Assembly: GCA_022606425.2 (NCBI GenBank)
Contig: JAHDVF020001564.1
Location: 1,550,001 to 1,614,000 of the forward strand
Length of the DNA stretch: 64,000 bases
Direction of reading: 5' to 3'
Source of the DNA: Lepidostoma basale
Taxonomy: Eukaryota; Arthropoda; Insecta; Trichoptera; Lepidostomatidae
Under the pieces are notes generated by a model. The model ran no database searches and was not told where the DNA came from. It worked only from the letters and a program-made list of their open reading frames with translations. Position numbers and translations under genes: made by a program. Shown here in pieces: positions 43,358-54,310 of this stretch; position 1 is the stretch's first letter, and each line of letters opens with the position of its first letter.

Positions 43358-44182
43358 TGGTCTATTATTCGTGTGGTCGATTGTTCGTGTGGTCGATTGT
43401 TCGTGTGGTCGATTGTTCGTGTGGTCGATTGTTCGTGTGGTCGATTGTTCGTGTGGTCGATTGTTTATGTGGTCGATTATTTGTGTGGTCGATTGTTTAT
43501 GTGATCGATCGTTTGTGTGATCGATTGGTTGTTGGGTCGATCGCTTGTGTGGTCGATTGTTGGTGTGGTCGAATGTTGGTTTGGTTGAAAGTTTGTGGGG
43601 TCGATTGTTTGTGTGGTCGATTGTTAATGTGGTCTACTGTTGGTGTGGTCGATTGTTTGTGTGGTCAATTGTTTGTCTTGTCGATTATTCTTGTGGTCGA
43701 TTGTTAGTGTGGTCGATTGTTCGTGTGGTCGGTTGTTTATGTAGTCGATTATTTTTGTGGTCGATTGTCAGTGTGGTCGATTGTTCGTGTGGTCGAATGT
43801 TTATGTGGTCGATCGTTTGTGTGGTTGATTATTTGTATGGTCGATTGTTTGTATGGTCGATCGTTTGTGTGGTCGATTGTTGGTGCGGTCGAATGTTGGT
43901 GTGGTCGAATAATTGTGTGGTCGATTGTTCGTATGGTCGATTATTGGATTGGTCGATTGTTTATGTGGTCGATTATTTGAGTGGTCGAATGTTAGTGTGG
44001 TCGATTGTTTATGTGGTCGATTATTTGAGTGGTCGAATGTTAGTGTGGTCGATTGTTTATGTGGTCGATTATTGTTTTTTGTGGTTGATTGTTGGTGTTG
44101 TCGATTGTTGGTATGGTCGTATGTTTGTGTCGTCGATTGTTTATGTGGTCGATTGTTTGAGGAGTCGATTGGTTGTGTGGTC
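43358..44182 (+). repeat. 16-bp minisatellite array, second locus
   Basis: About 51 tandem variants of TGTGTGGTCGATTGTT/C. It opens long overlapping frames (for example 43545-44195 on plus) that are artefacts. The right flank TTATTTTGCATGTAATTATA matches the 16.2 kb locus. Confidence 0.9.
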
Positions 44183-44189
44183 ACGTCAA

Positions 44190-44650
44190 TTTTAAAACGT
44201 TTTTATTATTTTGCATGTAATTATAATACACTTTTTATATACGATACAATATTTAAAACAAATATCGAATCATGACGTTACTTTTTGCATACTTAAAATT
44301 CTTTTTAGAAAGGGTAATTATGTATATTAAGCATATAATTATTTATAAGGTTATTAATTTAAGGATATTGCAGAATTCAATTACAATATCAGTCACTAAT
44401 TATGACATTATCTGCAGTGGCGTGTGCAATTATTTCACAATACGCGTTTCTAATTGCAGATTAATGAGACAGCATCAATTACATTGGCTGTGAATATCAC
44501 ATACAGGATGCTTTTTTGTATTTTATCACCGGTTTCGGAGAAAACTGATTCAGAAGTGTAACAGCATAATGAGATTTTTAATTAATTAATTTTTCGTATA
44601 ATACGATAATACCAACAACAAACAATCAACTTTATAATATAGAATTTAAT
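44190..44650. other. Array flank and unassigned AT-rich DNA
   Basis: The first 60 bp match the 16.8 kb array flank. CAGTGGCGTG at 44415 is a possible hAT end without a partner. Confidence 0.3.
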
Positions 44651-44747
44651 ATTTTCAACAAAAAAATCTTAATTTCTATAATAGTCCATTGTTTTGGCCG
44701 AAACACAATGATACTTCAACATTATTAACTGTTAAAATATACTCGTA
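44651..44747. repeat. Left copy of a ~90-bp direct repeat (hammerhead-retroposon end)
   Basis: TTTTCAACAAAAAAATCTTA to ACTGTTAAAATA. The right copy is 45528-45615. Contains GTTTTGGCCGAAACAC, the reversed end of the 27.5 kb foldback. Confidence 0.65.
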
Positions 44748-45524
44748 TGTCCTGGTGAATAGTATGTATGAGGTATGCATGCGAAATGATCTGATGATGA
44801 ATGTTAATAAGTCCAAGATAATGATTTTTGAAAAATAAGAAGTCATGACAGTCTGCAACATTAGCGTGAATGGTGAAAATCTGGAGCAAGTAGATGAGTT
44901 CGTGTATTTAGGTAGTATGTTTACAAGAGATGCACGTGGCGAGTGGAGAGGGATGTTGAAAGAAGGTTTGGGGCAGGCAACAGAGTAAATAGTGCACTTA
45001 AAGTTGTCATCGCAAACAAAAGCCTATCCAAAAAAGCTAAAATGGCAGTGCATAATGGTGTTCTTGTGCCGACCCTTATGTATGGTAGTGAAGCATGGAA
45101 CTGGCAAAAGAAGGATGAAAGTAGAATAAATGTAGTAGAAATGAGATCTCTAAGACGAATATGTGGATACTCTGTATGATAGAGTGTCGAATGGAAATAT
45201 AAGATGTGAATGCGGCGCGAATGATGGTGTTATGAAATTATGATGGAAGAAGGATCATTAAGTTATTTTGGACACATGGAAATAATGAATGAAGAAATAA
45301 TGTAAATAGAACTAGAAATAGAGGAAGACCGAGGAAAACGTGGCACGATCAAATAAATCAAATATTGAATGTCGGCCATGTGAGGAGTCAGAGAAATCGA
45401 CGCGCGTGCATGACACGATGTATGAATGTGGAGGAAGCGAGAGAAGTATGCCAGTAAAGAAAAGTGTGGCAGTCCATTCTTTCTGCCTACACCTTCGGGG
45501 AGACGGCGTGATGGTAAGTTAGTT
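44748..45524 (+). mobile_element. LINE-A
   Basis: From SMYEVCMRNDLMMNVNKSKI through FVYLGSMFTRDARG and frame 44943-45179 (ALKVVIANKSLSKKAKMAVH, LVPTLMYGSEAWNWQKKDES). It ends GRPRKTWHDQINQILNVGHV, SAYTFGETA and a short TAAGTTAGTTA tail. Frameshifts near 44935 and 45180. Confidence 0.85.
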
Positions 45525-45527
45525 ATG

Positions 45528-45720
45528 TTTTCAACCAGAAAATCTTAATTTCTACAAAAGTCCATTGTTTTGTCTGAAACACAATGATACTTCAACATTA
45601 TTAACTGTTAAAATATTGTATTATATAAAACGCTGTTTAGGGCATCACAGATTTTTATACATTTCTATTTTATGCAACAGATGTTTCGTCAACCTATATT
45701 GACATCATCGGGTGTTTTTT
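45528..45720 (-). mobile_element. Hammerhead retroposon, minus orientation
   Basis: The right copy of the 90-bp direct repeat (45528-45615) leads to a decayed hammerhead at about 45680-45715. On the minus strand it reads CCGATGA (U4 to C), stem II GTCAA/TTGAC, GAAA, ACATCTGTT. Confidence 0.6.
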
Positions 45721-45902
45721 CGTGATTTTCGATCCTTTATGTGCATTTGTTCCAATGTCAATTTGAATAATTTCTTTGATAGCATTTTGAAGTTTATACT
45801 AGAGTTGAGTTAGGTACACAGTTAATTAAATTACCAATCAAATGCAAATTAATAATTTAATTATTTCTATATAAATTATGTCTTTTCAAATGTTTTTTTC
45901 TA

Positions 45903-46070
45903 AATTAATCGGGTGGTGGTCTAGGGAACGCTTGGCTCCTGATGCAGGGGACATGGGTTCAAGCCTGGACACGATCAGATTCCTTCTTCATATTAATGAG
46001 CTATTTTCTGCTCACATTGAAGATTGTAAAATAAATTCTAATATCATTGATTAAAATCCTTGGTATTAGT
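45903..46070 (+). mobile_element. SINE-T, tRNA-like head
   Basis: A-box-like GTGGTCTAGGG (45914-45924) and B-box-like GGGTTCAAGCC (45955-45965) spaced about 40 nt apart. The sequence between does not make a tRNA cloverleaf. Only one copy in the window, so the element boundary is approximate. Confidence 0.5.
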
Positions 46071-46329
46071 CTTTTAAAATTTTTATTTATTTATTTTTAT
46101 TTATTTATTTTCATATTATCATCATGTATTATTATTATTTAATATTATTTATTAGTTCTTACTTATTGAGTTTATATCATATGCAGATTCCAAAAGAGCC
46201 GCACAAGACAGGGATGAATGGAAGAGAAGAATAAAAGAAATTGCTGCATACCAATCCCAGGATTGAAACTTTCTAACTAATTGATAAAAAAATAATTATT
46301 ACTACTTATAACAAAAAGCCCAGGTTAAT

Positions 46330-46604
<275 letters not shown>

Positions 46605-47200
46605 GCCTCTTTGCAAGAATAATGTGTGTCTCGAAAAATTGAATTTTTTTTAATGAAATAAGATAGCCGTCTGAAAGAGACAACGTGACAACACAATATA
46701 CCACTGTTGTGTTGTCTCTTTCCCTCGTAAATTCTCTGTTTTTCACTTTAAAAATACCATGTTTTTGTAGAAAATAATGGATTTGATTTTCGAAATGTCT
46801 CGTTATTATTGCAAACAGGCGATATATATATTTTTAAGTAAATTACTATGGAATTCCACAGTGTTAATGCCTTAGCGTTCAATAAATTATAACTATTATT
46901 TAAAACGAACTTCCCTTAACAGATTTCGGTTAAATCATTTGATTATCTTGTTAGATGAGTTTCAATTCTGACTCTTCAAAACAGCCTGTACATCACATTA
47001 TCTCTTGTGGTTAATTGGAAGACATGGTGTATGTATAATGAACATGCGCAAACGCATTAGGATTGCATTGCTATTGCAAATTAGAAATGTCAATTTAATT
47101 TAATGGCCTTTATGTATACATATTTAAAAATATCATAAAATTTTTCTGCCTGACATATTTATCTCATCCCTTAAAATACCTATTTATGGTTAACCTAAGC
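46605..47200. other. Mostly unassigned
   Basis: 46845-46880 is an inverted copy of 8655-8690 (LINE-F 3' end). The rest is AT-rich without a frame. Confidence 0.35.
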
Positions 47201-47202
47201 TC

Positions 47203-47718
47203 CAAAAAAGCTAGAATTGCAGTGCACAATGGTGTTCTTCTACCGACCCTTATGTATGGAAGCGAAGCACGGAACTGGCAAAAGAAGGATGAAAGTAGAA
47301 TAAATGCAGTAGAAATGAGATCTCTTTGACGAATGTGTGGATACTCTGTGTATGATAGAGTGTCGAATGAAAATATAAGAAGTGAATGCGGTGCGAATGA
47401 TGGTATCATGAACAAAATAATGAAAGGGTCATTAATATCGTTTGGACACATGAAAAGAATGAATGAAGAAAGAATGGTAAAAAAATTATGTAAATGGAAC
47501 CAGAAATAAAGGAAAACCGAGGAAAACGTGGCACGATCAAATAAATCAAATATTGTATGTCGGCCATGTGAGGAGCCAGAGAAACCGACGCGCGTGCATG
47601 ACACGATGCATGAATGTTGAGGATGCGAGAGAAATATGTCAGGAAAGAAAAGTGTGGCAGTCCATTCTTTCTGCCTACCCCTTCGGGGAGACGGCGTGAT
47701 GGTTAGTTAGTTAGTTTG
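47203..47718 (+). mobile_element. LINE-A
   Basis: From KKARIAVHNGVLLPTLMYGS to NENIRSECGANDG, a deletion after MVKKL, then RKTWHDQINQILYVGHV to SAYPFGETA and a TTAG tail (47700-47716). Confidence 0.85.
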
Positions 47719-47769
47719 GTAAACCTTAATTTCATTATTTGATCATTCTTAACAAAAAACAATATATTT

Positions 47770-48065
47770 AGATATCTGTTGCAAAATAAAGTACTGGAAA
47801 AATATTTCGGAAAGTTCGGTCCGTTTTACAATAGAGGGCTTTGGCTGCTTCAAGTCTTCAAATCAGCAGGCCATTTTTTTAGTAAGCCTGAGCATCTGTC
47901 AATCAATATAGAGATGACTGGATTTGCGATCAAGAACGTAAAGTCTTTTGTTTACCTAGGGAGCAGCATCACATGGGATGGTCGATCAAAGAAAGACGTC
48001 GATAGTCGTATTCATCAGGCAAAACTTGCTTTCAACAAGAAAGCTAAAATATTCGAGTCTTCTTT
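47770..48065 (+). mobile_element. RTE-like LINE fragment
   Basis: Frame 47779-48090 contains FAIKNVKSFVYLGSSITWDG followed by DVDSRIHQAKLAFNKKAKI. This is the post-RT FxYLGS segment of RTE elements. Confidence 0.7.
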
Positions 48066-48382
48066 CATCTACGTGACCTGCCCATTTTAGAGTCGCCAGC
48101 CGGTGGATTATGTCAGTGACATTTGTTTTTTCTCTCACCGTATCGTTTCTGACTCTGTCTCTTAGGCTTATTTCTAACGTAGCTCTTTCCATGGCTCTTT
48201 GGGTCACTCGTAGTTTCTCGGCACTTTGCTTGGACAATGTTACAGTTTCAAGACCATAAGTACCAACTGGCATAACGCAGGCGTAGTAGTATGTAATGTA
48301 TTTAAATTTTTTTTTAAACTTGGATGCTGCAGTATTCATCAAAATCCGCTCTGCCTCGTCTCCCGCTTTGTGCACATGTAGG
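48066..48382 (-). mobile_element. LINE-B-like fragment, inverted partner
   Basis: Minus frame 47986-48375: YACVMPVGTYGLETVTLSKQ, AEKLRVTQRAMERATLEISL, REKTNVTDIIHRLATLKWAG. It joins the preceding piece head to head, consistent with twin-priming of one element. Confidence 0.75.
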
Positions 48383-48384
48383 GA

Positions 48385-48695
48385 AATCGTGATTTATTCC
48401 CGTTATGATGTCGAATATGTAAATACCCCAAAAATACAACTCGCTTTGTAAAGCGGGGAGTGTACCTGCAAACACCTGTTCTCACACAATGCTCCTGTCG
48501 CTCTATACAACTACTGATTTATGTATGACGCGATAGGAGATATTTGCATGTCCCCTTGCGCTTATCTACCCTGGTGATGTGATTGCCAGAACTAATTCGA
48601 TTATGAAAACAACAGCTTAAATTATTACGGATTAGTTGTTCCTTGTATAAGGATATCTGAAATTATTATTACGAATTTTTGTGAATTAAAAGTTT
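48385..48695. other. No feature recognised
   Basis: Mixed composition; no frame or repeat match. Confidence 0.3.
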
Positions 48696-48699
48696 TTTT

Positions 48700-48743
48700 T
48701 TCTCGACATGTTTCGAAGGCTTACACATTTATCATCGGGAGAA
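48700..48743 (-). ncRNA. Hammerhead-like motif with CCGATGA core
   Basis: On the minus strand: stem I TTCTC (48743-48739) with GAGAA (48704-48700), core CCGATGA (48738-48732), GAAA, ACATGT, C48705 (GUC). Stem II is poorly formed. The U4 to C change is expected to reduce activity. Confidence 0.5.
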
Positions 48744-48815
48744 CGATATAAACTAACAAAAATAATTACAAACTGAGTGCAAGAAGTTAGAATTATTAAA
48801 GCATGTGTATTTTAT

Positions 48816-48862
48816 TTTACGCGACAGCTGTTTCGTCAACCTATGTTGATCATCAGGTGTTA
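48816..48862 (-). ncRNA. Hammerhead core, minus strand arm
   Basis: Minus strand: CTGATGA (48856-48850), stem II TCAAC/GTTGA with 5 bp, GAAA (48834-48831), ACAGCTGT, C48823. Two bases before stem II are deleted relative to its partner. Confidence 0.65.
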
Positions 48863-48898
48863 CAATAATATATCAAAATCGAATTTTGATACATTATT

Positions 48899-49297
48899 TA
48901 ATTGTATCTCAATAGAGACGAAGATGCAAACTGTAAACTGAATATGGTTGATCAAGGTGTTTACAGGACTTATGACCTGTCATTGGTTGGGTTAAGCGCA
49001 CGCTTTATGTAATTACAACATTCCCCATTCCACCTATTTCTTGATGACCATGTAAGACAAATTTTTGGAGGTTGTATATATGTTACAAATCTATGCCTAA
49101 CTTCACATGTCAGTTTCAATAAGCCATCTATGTAGATTTTGATTACATATGTTAATCTTTTTAAGATTAATCTATATAATCCACACACTAACGCCATCTA
49201 TGGAGATTAATTTTTAGCATTTAGCAGAACTACTTTATTAAACGTGGGTGAAATCCAGTATTCGTATACAAGTATAAGTATTCACAAAAAAAAAATA
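48899..49297 (+). mobile_element. SINE-M, 399 bp, 12-bp TSD
   Basis: Perfect TSD TGATACATTATT at 48887-48898 and 49298-49309. It starts TAATTGTATCTCAATAGAGA and ends with an A-run. No clear pol III B box; TGGTTGATCAAGG near 48945 is only an A-box-like word. No coding frame. Confidence 0.85.
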
Positions 49298-49311
49298 TGA
49301 TACATTATTGT

Positions 49312-49357
49312 AACACCTGATGATGTCAATATAGGTTGACGAAACAGCTGTCGCGTA
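49312..49357 (+). ncRNA. Hammerhead core, plus strand arm
   Basis: CTGATGA 49317-49323, extra T, stem II GTCAA 49325-49329 with TTGAC 49336-49340, GAAA 49341-49344, ACAGCTGT 49344-49351, C49352. Stem I flank ACAC/GCGT pairs with one mismatch. Confidence 0.7.
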
Positions 49358-49469
49358 AAATATAATACAATTGTGATACATAAAACAAAGTTTTTTAATT
49401 TAATAGTTTATAAAATCTACATCTACATCTACATATAAATAAAACGCAATCTGGGTTGTGTGTGTCTCC

Positions 49470-50440
49470 TTCTTTCTCGGTGATTCCTCAACAGATCCTT
49501 CTAAAATTGGAGAATGGACTAAGTGGAATTCAGCGGTCGTCATAGGCATATTTTTGTTATTAATCGAGCTCTAATTAACTTTATAAATTAATCAATTAAT
49601 TGAAAATTTTCGTACTGCAAACGAATATAGACCTTAATGTTCGTATCACCTGAGTATCAATCTTTTGAGTCTATATTCGTTTGACATGGTCTGGAGAGAA
49701 TTCAGTCTCCATGTAATTTTGTGTACTGGCAACAATGTGTTTTGCTTTCTGACAGTCCAATATATTGCGATGTATAATACTTAATACGTTTTACTTATTA
49801 CGTACTAAAATAATTGGTTGTTTAATTGGTACAGTCTATTTTATTGGCCATATTTTAATGTACATTAATGCAGACAGGTAATTATGCTTCTAAATTTTGG
49901 CGAGTATAATTTTTACGCGTCATTTTGAGGTTATGAACGAAATTTTATTTTTTCGTGTGGCTGAAACTTATTCGTTTCTCTTACGTTCGACGGTGATTAC
50001 TTAATGATATTCGTTTTCTAGAATTCTAGCCGTTCGATTGGTCACGTGGTCTCTGAACTGTCAATACGTCGTAATATTTTGTAAGTATATTATCTATGTA
50101 ATTTTAGGTTATGAAGTTTCTGGGATTAAAAATATTCAATGATAATTAAATTGCTTTCAGGTTATTTCAAAGGATGATAGCGAAAATATAAAATATTGGA
50201 CGTCGAAGCTCTACAAGAATATGAAGAAACTTGCTTCCGTAAGTTGTTTAATATTTATATTTCTAATTCATAAATATATTTTCAGTTTCTTCTATTTTGC
50301 CGTTTTCTTTATACGCATACTTTGGTCAGGGAAATTGTTACATTACCACAGCAACGGTAAGAAAGTTCTAATGATATACAATATGAATTACAATATGAAT
50401 GAATGACACAATTCTTATGATTTTTTCCGTTTATTTCTAG
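49470..50440. other. Helitron interior, unassigned
   Basis: AT-rich. A short open stretch near 50162-50240 bounded by AG and GTAAGT-like bases was considered as an exon and not accepted. Confidence 0.3.
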
Positions 50441-50600
50441 GAAAATAAAGTAACGGATCAGAAATGGGACGAAAATTACCGATGCAGCGTGCAAAATAAC
50501 TTCGTTAAAATGGAATTAGATCAATCAAACAACGGATGATCAGTGAAATAGATGTACCCTGGAGTGGCGAATGAGAACCGGCTCATTTTTACATTACACA
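50441..50600 (+). mobile_element. RTE-like LINE scrap
   Basis: Frame with KITDAACKITSLKWN and TTDDQ, matching 51775-51880. Stops present. Confidence 0.5.
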
Positions 50601-50694
50601 TAAGCTACTTTTAGTAGTTTTCATTCATATATGAAAATTCCATTATTAATTTCAGGTAAGGTTTTTAAATTTACAGTTTATAGACAATAATTAA

Positions 50695-51118
50695 GCACAT
50701 TCCCAAACGTGCCACCTATATATCTGAATTTTGTGTTGCTCGGGCTTTCACAGTATAAAAGGTTTTCAGTAGCAGGTTCGTCCGCCTGAAATATGCTTCC
50801 TGTACGCCTCAGATGCATTGACAATCCGACAGACTTTAAATCTCACCTAAAAACCCACCTTTTCAAAATATCGCATAAAATTTTAACAACGGTTGTCTGT
50901 ATATCAATAAACAATATTATATCACATTTGCACAAAACATTCATATGTTTAGAGAAACAAAATTCTTGATTTTGTTGTCCATGAAATTCACATCAGAGCC
51001 AATAAAGTAAGTTTCTACGATCGTGATTTCGCTGTTGTCACATGCACCTTTCATGACTAAAAACATTGTCAAAGCGCCCTTGAGGTGAGCTATTCACGAA
51101 AACGGCGATTATACAAAT
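50695..51118 (+). mobile_element. LINE-L (L2-like) 3' end
   Basis: DNPTDFKSHLKTHLFKI is the L2/CR1 C-terminal signature. The 3' UTR ends AAAGCGCCCTTGAGGTGAG then GGCGATTATACAAATT, the L2-type terminal hairpin region. Part of it (50903-51031) is repeated inverted at 52076-52205. Confidence 0.7.
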
Positions 51119-51119
51119 T

Positions 51120-51290
51120 AAACAAACAAACAAACCATCACGCTGTTTCCCCGCAGGGGTAGGCAGAGAGAATGGACAATAACACTACTCTATCCTGGCA
51201 AACCTCTCTAACTTCCTTCACATTCATACAACGAGTCATACACGCATGTCGATTCCTCCGACTTCTAACATGACCAACCTTTAAAATCTG
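51120..51290 (-). mobile_element. LINE-A1 tail
   Basis: Reversed tail CAAACAAACAAACCATCACG, then minus-strand SAYPCGETA and the RRNRHACMTRCMNV block. Confidence 0.7.
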
Positions 51291-51560
51291 ATTAACTAAC
51301 TAAGTAACTAACCATCACGCCGTCTCCCCGAAGGGGTAGGCAGAAAGAATGGACTGCCACACTTTTCTTTCCTGACATATTTCTCTTGCTTCCTCAACAT
51401 TCATACATCGTGTCATGCACGCGCGTCGATTTCTCTGACTCCTCACATGGCCGACATTCAATATTTGATTTATTTGATCGTGCCACGTTTTCCTCGGTCT
51501 TCCTCTATTTCTGGTTCCATTTACATCATTAACATACAATTTTTTTACCATTCTGATTAA
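51291..51560 (-). mobile_element. LINE-A tail
   Basis: Minus frame 51315-51551 (78 codons): MVKKLYVNDVNGTRNRGRPR, then QNRRACM-type block to SAYPFGETA. The reversed TTAG tail has one TAAG variant. Nearly identical to the 2.8 kb copy. Confidence 0.85.
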
Positions 51561-51764
51561 TTTAATTAATTTGAGAAATTAGGCTAATTATTATTATTAT
51601 TATTATTATTATGCATATAGCATGAACTGCTGAATATTATGCATATATATGAAGAATAAACAGTTGTAATTCATTCATTGTATGGAAATTTAAATTTTGC
51701 CTTATGCGGTTCTTCGGTGTCCGCCTTATGGCAATTCTAATTTTTTTTTTTTTAATTCCAGGGC

Positions 51765-52035
51765 CCAAAATTGATGAATCAAAGATCGGATCAAAGTTGC
51801 CGATGCAGCGTGTAAAATAACTAATGTTTAAATGGAATGGGATCGGTCATAAAGCAAGGACAACGGATGATAAGATCTTCTGGCCTGAAGTGGCGAAAGA
51901 GAAACAGCTACACGAATTCTGACAGATCACAAGCAAGATGGTCTGATGACATTAAACGAGTGGCAGGAGGTCAATGGCGCAGAGCGGCGAGGGATAGAGT
52001 TGTGGAAGTCGGGAAGGGAGGCTTATGTAGTATTA
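51765..52035 (+). mobile_element. RTE-like LINE 3' fragment
   Basis: RIKVADAACKIT, then RSQARWSDDIKRVAGGQWRR and AARDRV (frame 51837-52163). Lacks the terminal EAY.QQW. Confidence 0.7.
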
Positions 52036-52075
52036 TAATCTATATTACTTTTCCACGCCAGCGGACTCGCAGTAC

Positions 52076-52205
52076 CGAAATCACGATCGTAGAAACTTAC
52101 TTTATTGGCTCTGATGTGAATTTCATGGACAACAAAATCAAGATTTTTGTTTCTCTAATATAATGAATGTTTTGTGCAAATGTGATATAATATTGTTTAT
52201 TTGAT
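52076..52205 (-). repeat. Inverted copy of 50903-51031
   Basis: About 128 bp, very similar, opposite orientation, inside the same Helitron-like element. It is LINE-L 3' sequence. Confidence 0.8.
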
Positions 52206-52499
52206 TATTAAATTTCATATAAAATATTCAAAAAATCGTTTTTCAATTACATTAGTAATATGTATTCAAGTTTATAATTCACAGCGAGTTTGCTTGGATT
52301 GAAACATTGTTTTATAGATATAGACACACATTTTTGCATCCATACACATGGCATTTAATCCAATAAATAATTGAATTGTTATTGAACTTTAATTGTATTT
52401 GTTGAATATATATTGGGTTTATTTATGTACTCGAATTTAGCAATAGCGAAGCGTTGCCGGGTCAGCTAGTAATATTAATAATAATAAACATCTATCAGC

Positions 52500-52614
52500 A
52501 TTCTATTGTGACGTGAATTCTACATCAGACCAAAGGCAGTGTGACAATCACAATGCCATCTTCGGGACCTTCGGTATGGCAGTAAGAGTTCTTACCACTC
52601 TGCCACGAAGGTCG
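52500..52614 (-). mobile_element. SINE-S, head only
   Basis: Reversed GAATTCTACATCAGACCAAA and reversed A-box CCACTCTGCCACGAAGG. B box deleted. Confidence 0.75.
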
Positions 52615-52927
52615 TCTTTTCAGTGATCACATCCCAGTAAATTACTGCGATCGCTAACTTTAAGGGTACCTGACACAACATTATAAGAAGACGAACACTG
52701 TTCTTTAGACCGTGATAAGCGAAAGGCTAATAGAAAAACAAGTCACTTCACCCAAATAATTATTGAGACACTTACATAAACTGCTGCAAATGGGATACCT
52801 GTAGGCCAATGTCCACCGGCAGGCTATCGAAAAGATGAAGAGTTAGCTGGTCTTCTGCATTTCAAGAGGCAGCAACTTCCAAAACAACAGATCACCCAAT
52901 CTAAATGAAAAATAAGAAGCATTAAAA
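52615..52927. other. No feature recognised
   Basis: TGTAGGCCAATGTCCACCGG near 52801 resembles an RTE 3' end (reverse of the IQQW region) but is too short to call. Confidence 0.3.
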
Positions 52928-52940
52928 CATGCAGAAAATA

Positions 52941-53263
52941 CAATATTTTGAATGTATACAAATACTTGTAGACGAATACTGGTTTTTATTTACCCAATAC
53001 GGGTCATCAATTCAAGCATCTAATCTTCATAGATGGCGCATTGAAACTGACATGTGAATTGTGGTGTTGGATATTAACATATATACAACTTCCAAAAATT
53101 TGTCAGACATGGTGGTCATAAGAAATGTGGAATGGGGAATGTTGTAATTACATAAAGCGTGCGCTTAACCCAACCAATGACAGGTCATAAGTTCTGTAAA
53201 CACCTCGATCACCATATTCAATTTCCAGTTTGCATCTTCGTCTCTATTGAGATAAAATTGATC
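52941..53263 (-). mobile_element. SINE-M, 323 bp, 13-bp TSD
   Basis: Perfect TSD CATGCAGAAAATA at 52928-52940 and 53264-53276. Minus orientation, containing reversed AACCCAACCAATGACAGGTC and TTCGTCTCTATTGAGA. Confidence 0.85.
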
Positions 53264-53276
53264 CATGCAGAAAATA

Positions 53277-53363
53277 GTTTATTATTTCTTGAATAATGAT
53301 GTAAAACTCCATACTAAATAATAAATTCAAATGAAAACATCTGTTTTCTAGGAGTTTTATTGT
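53277..53363. mobile_element. Hammerhead-retroposon flank
   Basis: GATGTAAAACTCCATACTAA and GAAAACATCTGTTTTCTAGG, as at 21.4 kb. The hammerhead itself is cut off by LINE-A. Confidence 0.45.
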
Positions 53364-54310
53364 AACTAACTAACTAACTAACCATCACGCCGTCTCTCGT
53401 AGGCAGAAATAATGGACTGCCAAATTTTTCTTTCTTGACATATCTCTCTCGCTTCCTCAACATTCATACATCGTGTCATGCACGCGCGCTTGACGTCAAT
53501 TTCTCTGCCACCTCACGTGGCCGATATTTAATATTTGATTTATTTGATCGTGCCACGTTTTCCTCGGTCTTCTTCTATTTCTGGTTCCATTTACATCGTT
53601 AACATATAATTTTTTTTACCATTCTTTCTTCATTCATTCTTTCCATATGTCCAAACCATCTTAATGATCCTTTCAATATTTTGTTCATAACACCATCATT
53701 CGCACCACATTCACATCTTATATTTTCATTCGACACTCTATCATACACAGAGTATTCACAAATTCGTCTAAGAGATCTCATTTCTACTGCATTTATTCTA
53801 CTTTCATCCTTCTTTTGCCAGTTCCATGCTTCGCTTCCATACATAAGGGTCGGTAGAAGAACACCATTGTGCACTGCCATTCTAGCTTTTTTGGATAGGT
53901 TTTTGTTTGCGATGACAACATTAAGTTCACCATTCACTTTGTTGCCTGCCCCAACGCTTCTTTCAATACCCATCTCCACTCGCCCATCTCTTGTTAACAT
54001 ACTACCTAAATACACGAACTCATCTACTTGCTCCAAATTTTTAACATTCACGCTAATGTTGCAGACTGTCATGATTTCTTCTTTTTCAAAAATCATTACC
54101 TTGGACTTATTAACATTCATCATTAGATCATTTCTCATGCTTACCTCATTCATACTATTCACAAGGCTTTGTAGTTCATGCTCGTTGTCTGCAAGTAGGA
54201 TAGTGTCATCCGCATACAAGAGACAGCTTACTGACACTCCGCTCATTTTGGCACCTACATCCAACCCTTTCAACTCTTTCATACGACATTCAATATTTGA
54301 TTTATTTGAT
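53364..54310 (-). mobile_element. LINE-A with RT end and intact YADD
   Basis: Reversed tail at 53366-53383. The C-terminal block is broken near 53598. Above it one long minus frame 53599-54318 runs from the RT palm to EERMVKK. Confidence 0.9.

Larger units (their letters stand above)
48815..49357. mobile_element. Hammerhead palindrome split by SINE-M
   Basis: Without the SINE (48899-49297 and one TSD copy) the two flanks form an inverted repeat of about 60 nt per arm. It runs from ACGCGACAGCTGTTTCGTC to its complement at the right end, with a hammerhead on each strand. Confidence 0.8.
49428..52469 (+). mobile_element. Probable non-autonomous Helitron, about 3.0 kb
   Basis: 5' end TCTACATATAAATAAAACGC after A49427. 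3' end AGCGTTGCCGGGTCAGCTAG, ending CTAG 52466-52469 and followed by T52470. TC start, CTAG end, A/T target and a short GC hairpin (GCAA...TTGC) before the end are Helitron hallmarks. The interior holds nested LINE fragments; no Rep/helicase frame. Confidence 0.6.

Noticed and set aside
50162..50520. Two host exons with splice-like borders inside the Helitron
   Set aside because: The second part aligns with RTE-like coding (KITDAACKIT...LKWN) also found at 51.8 kb; the first part alone (26 codons) is too short to support.
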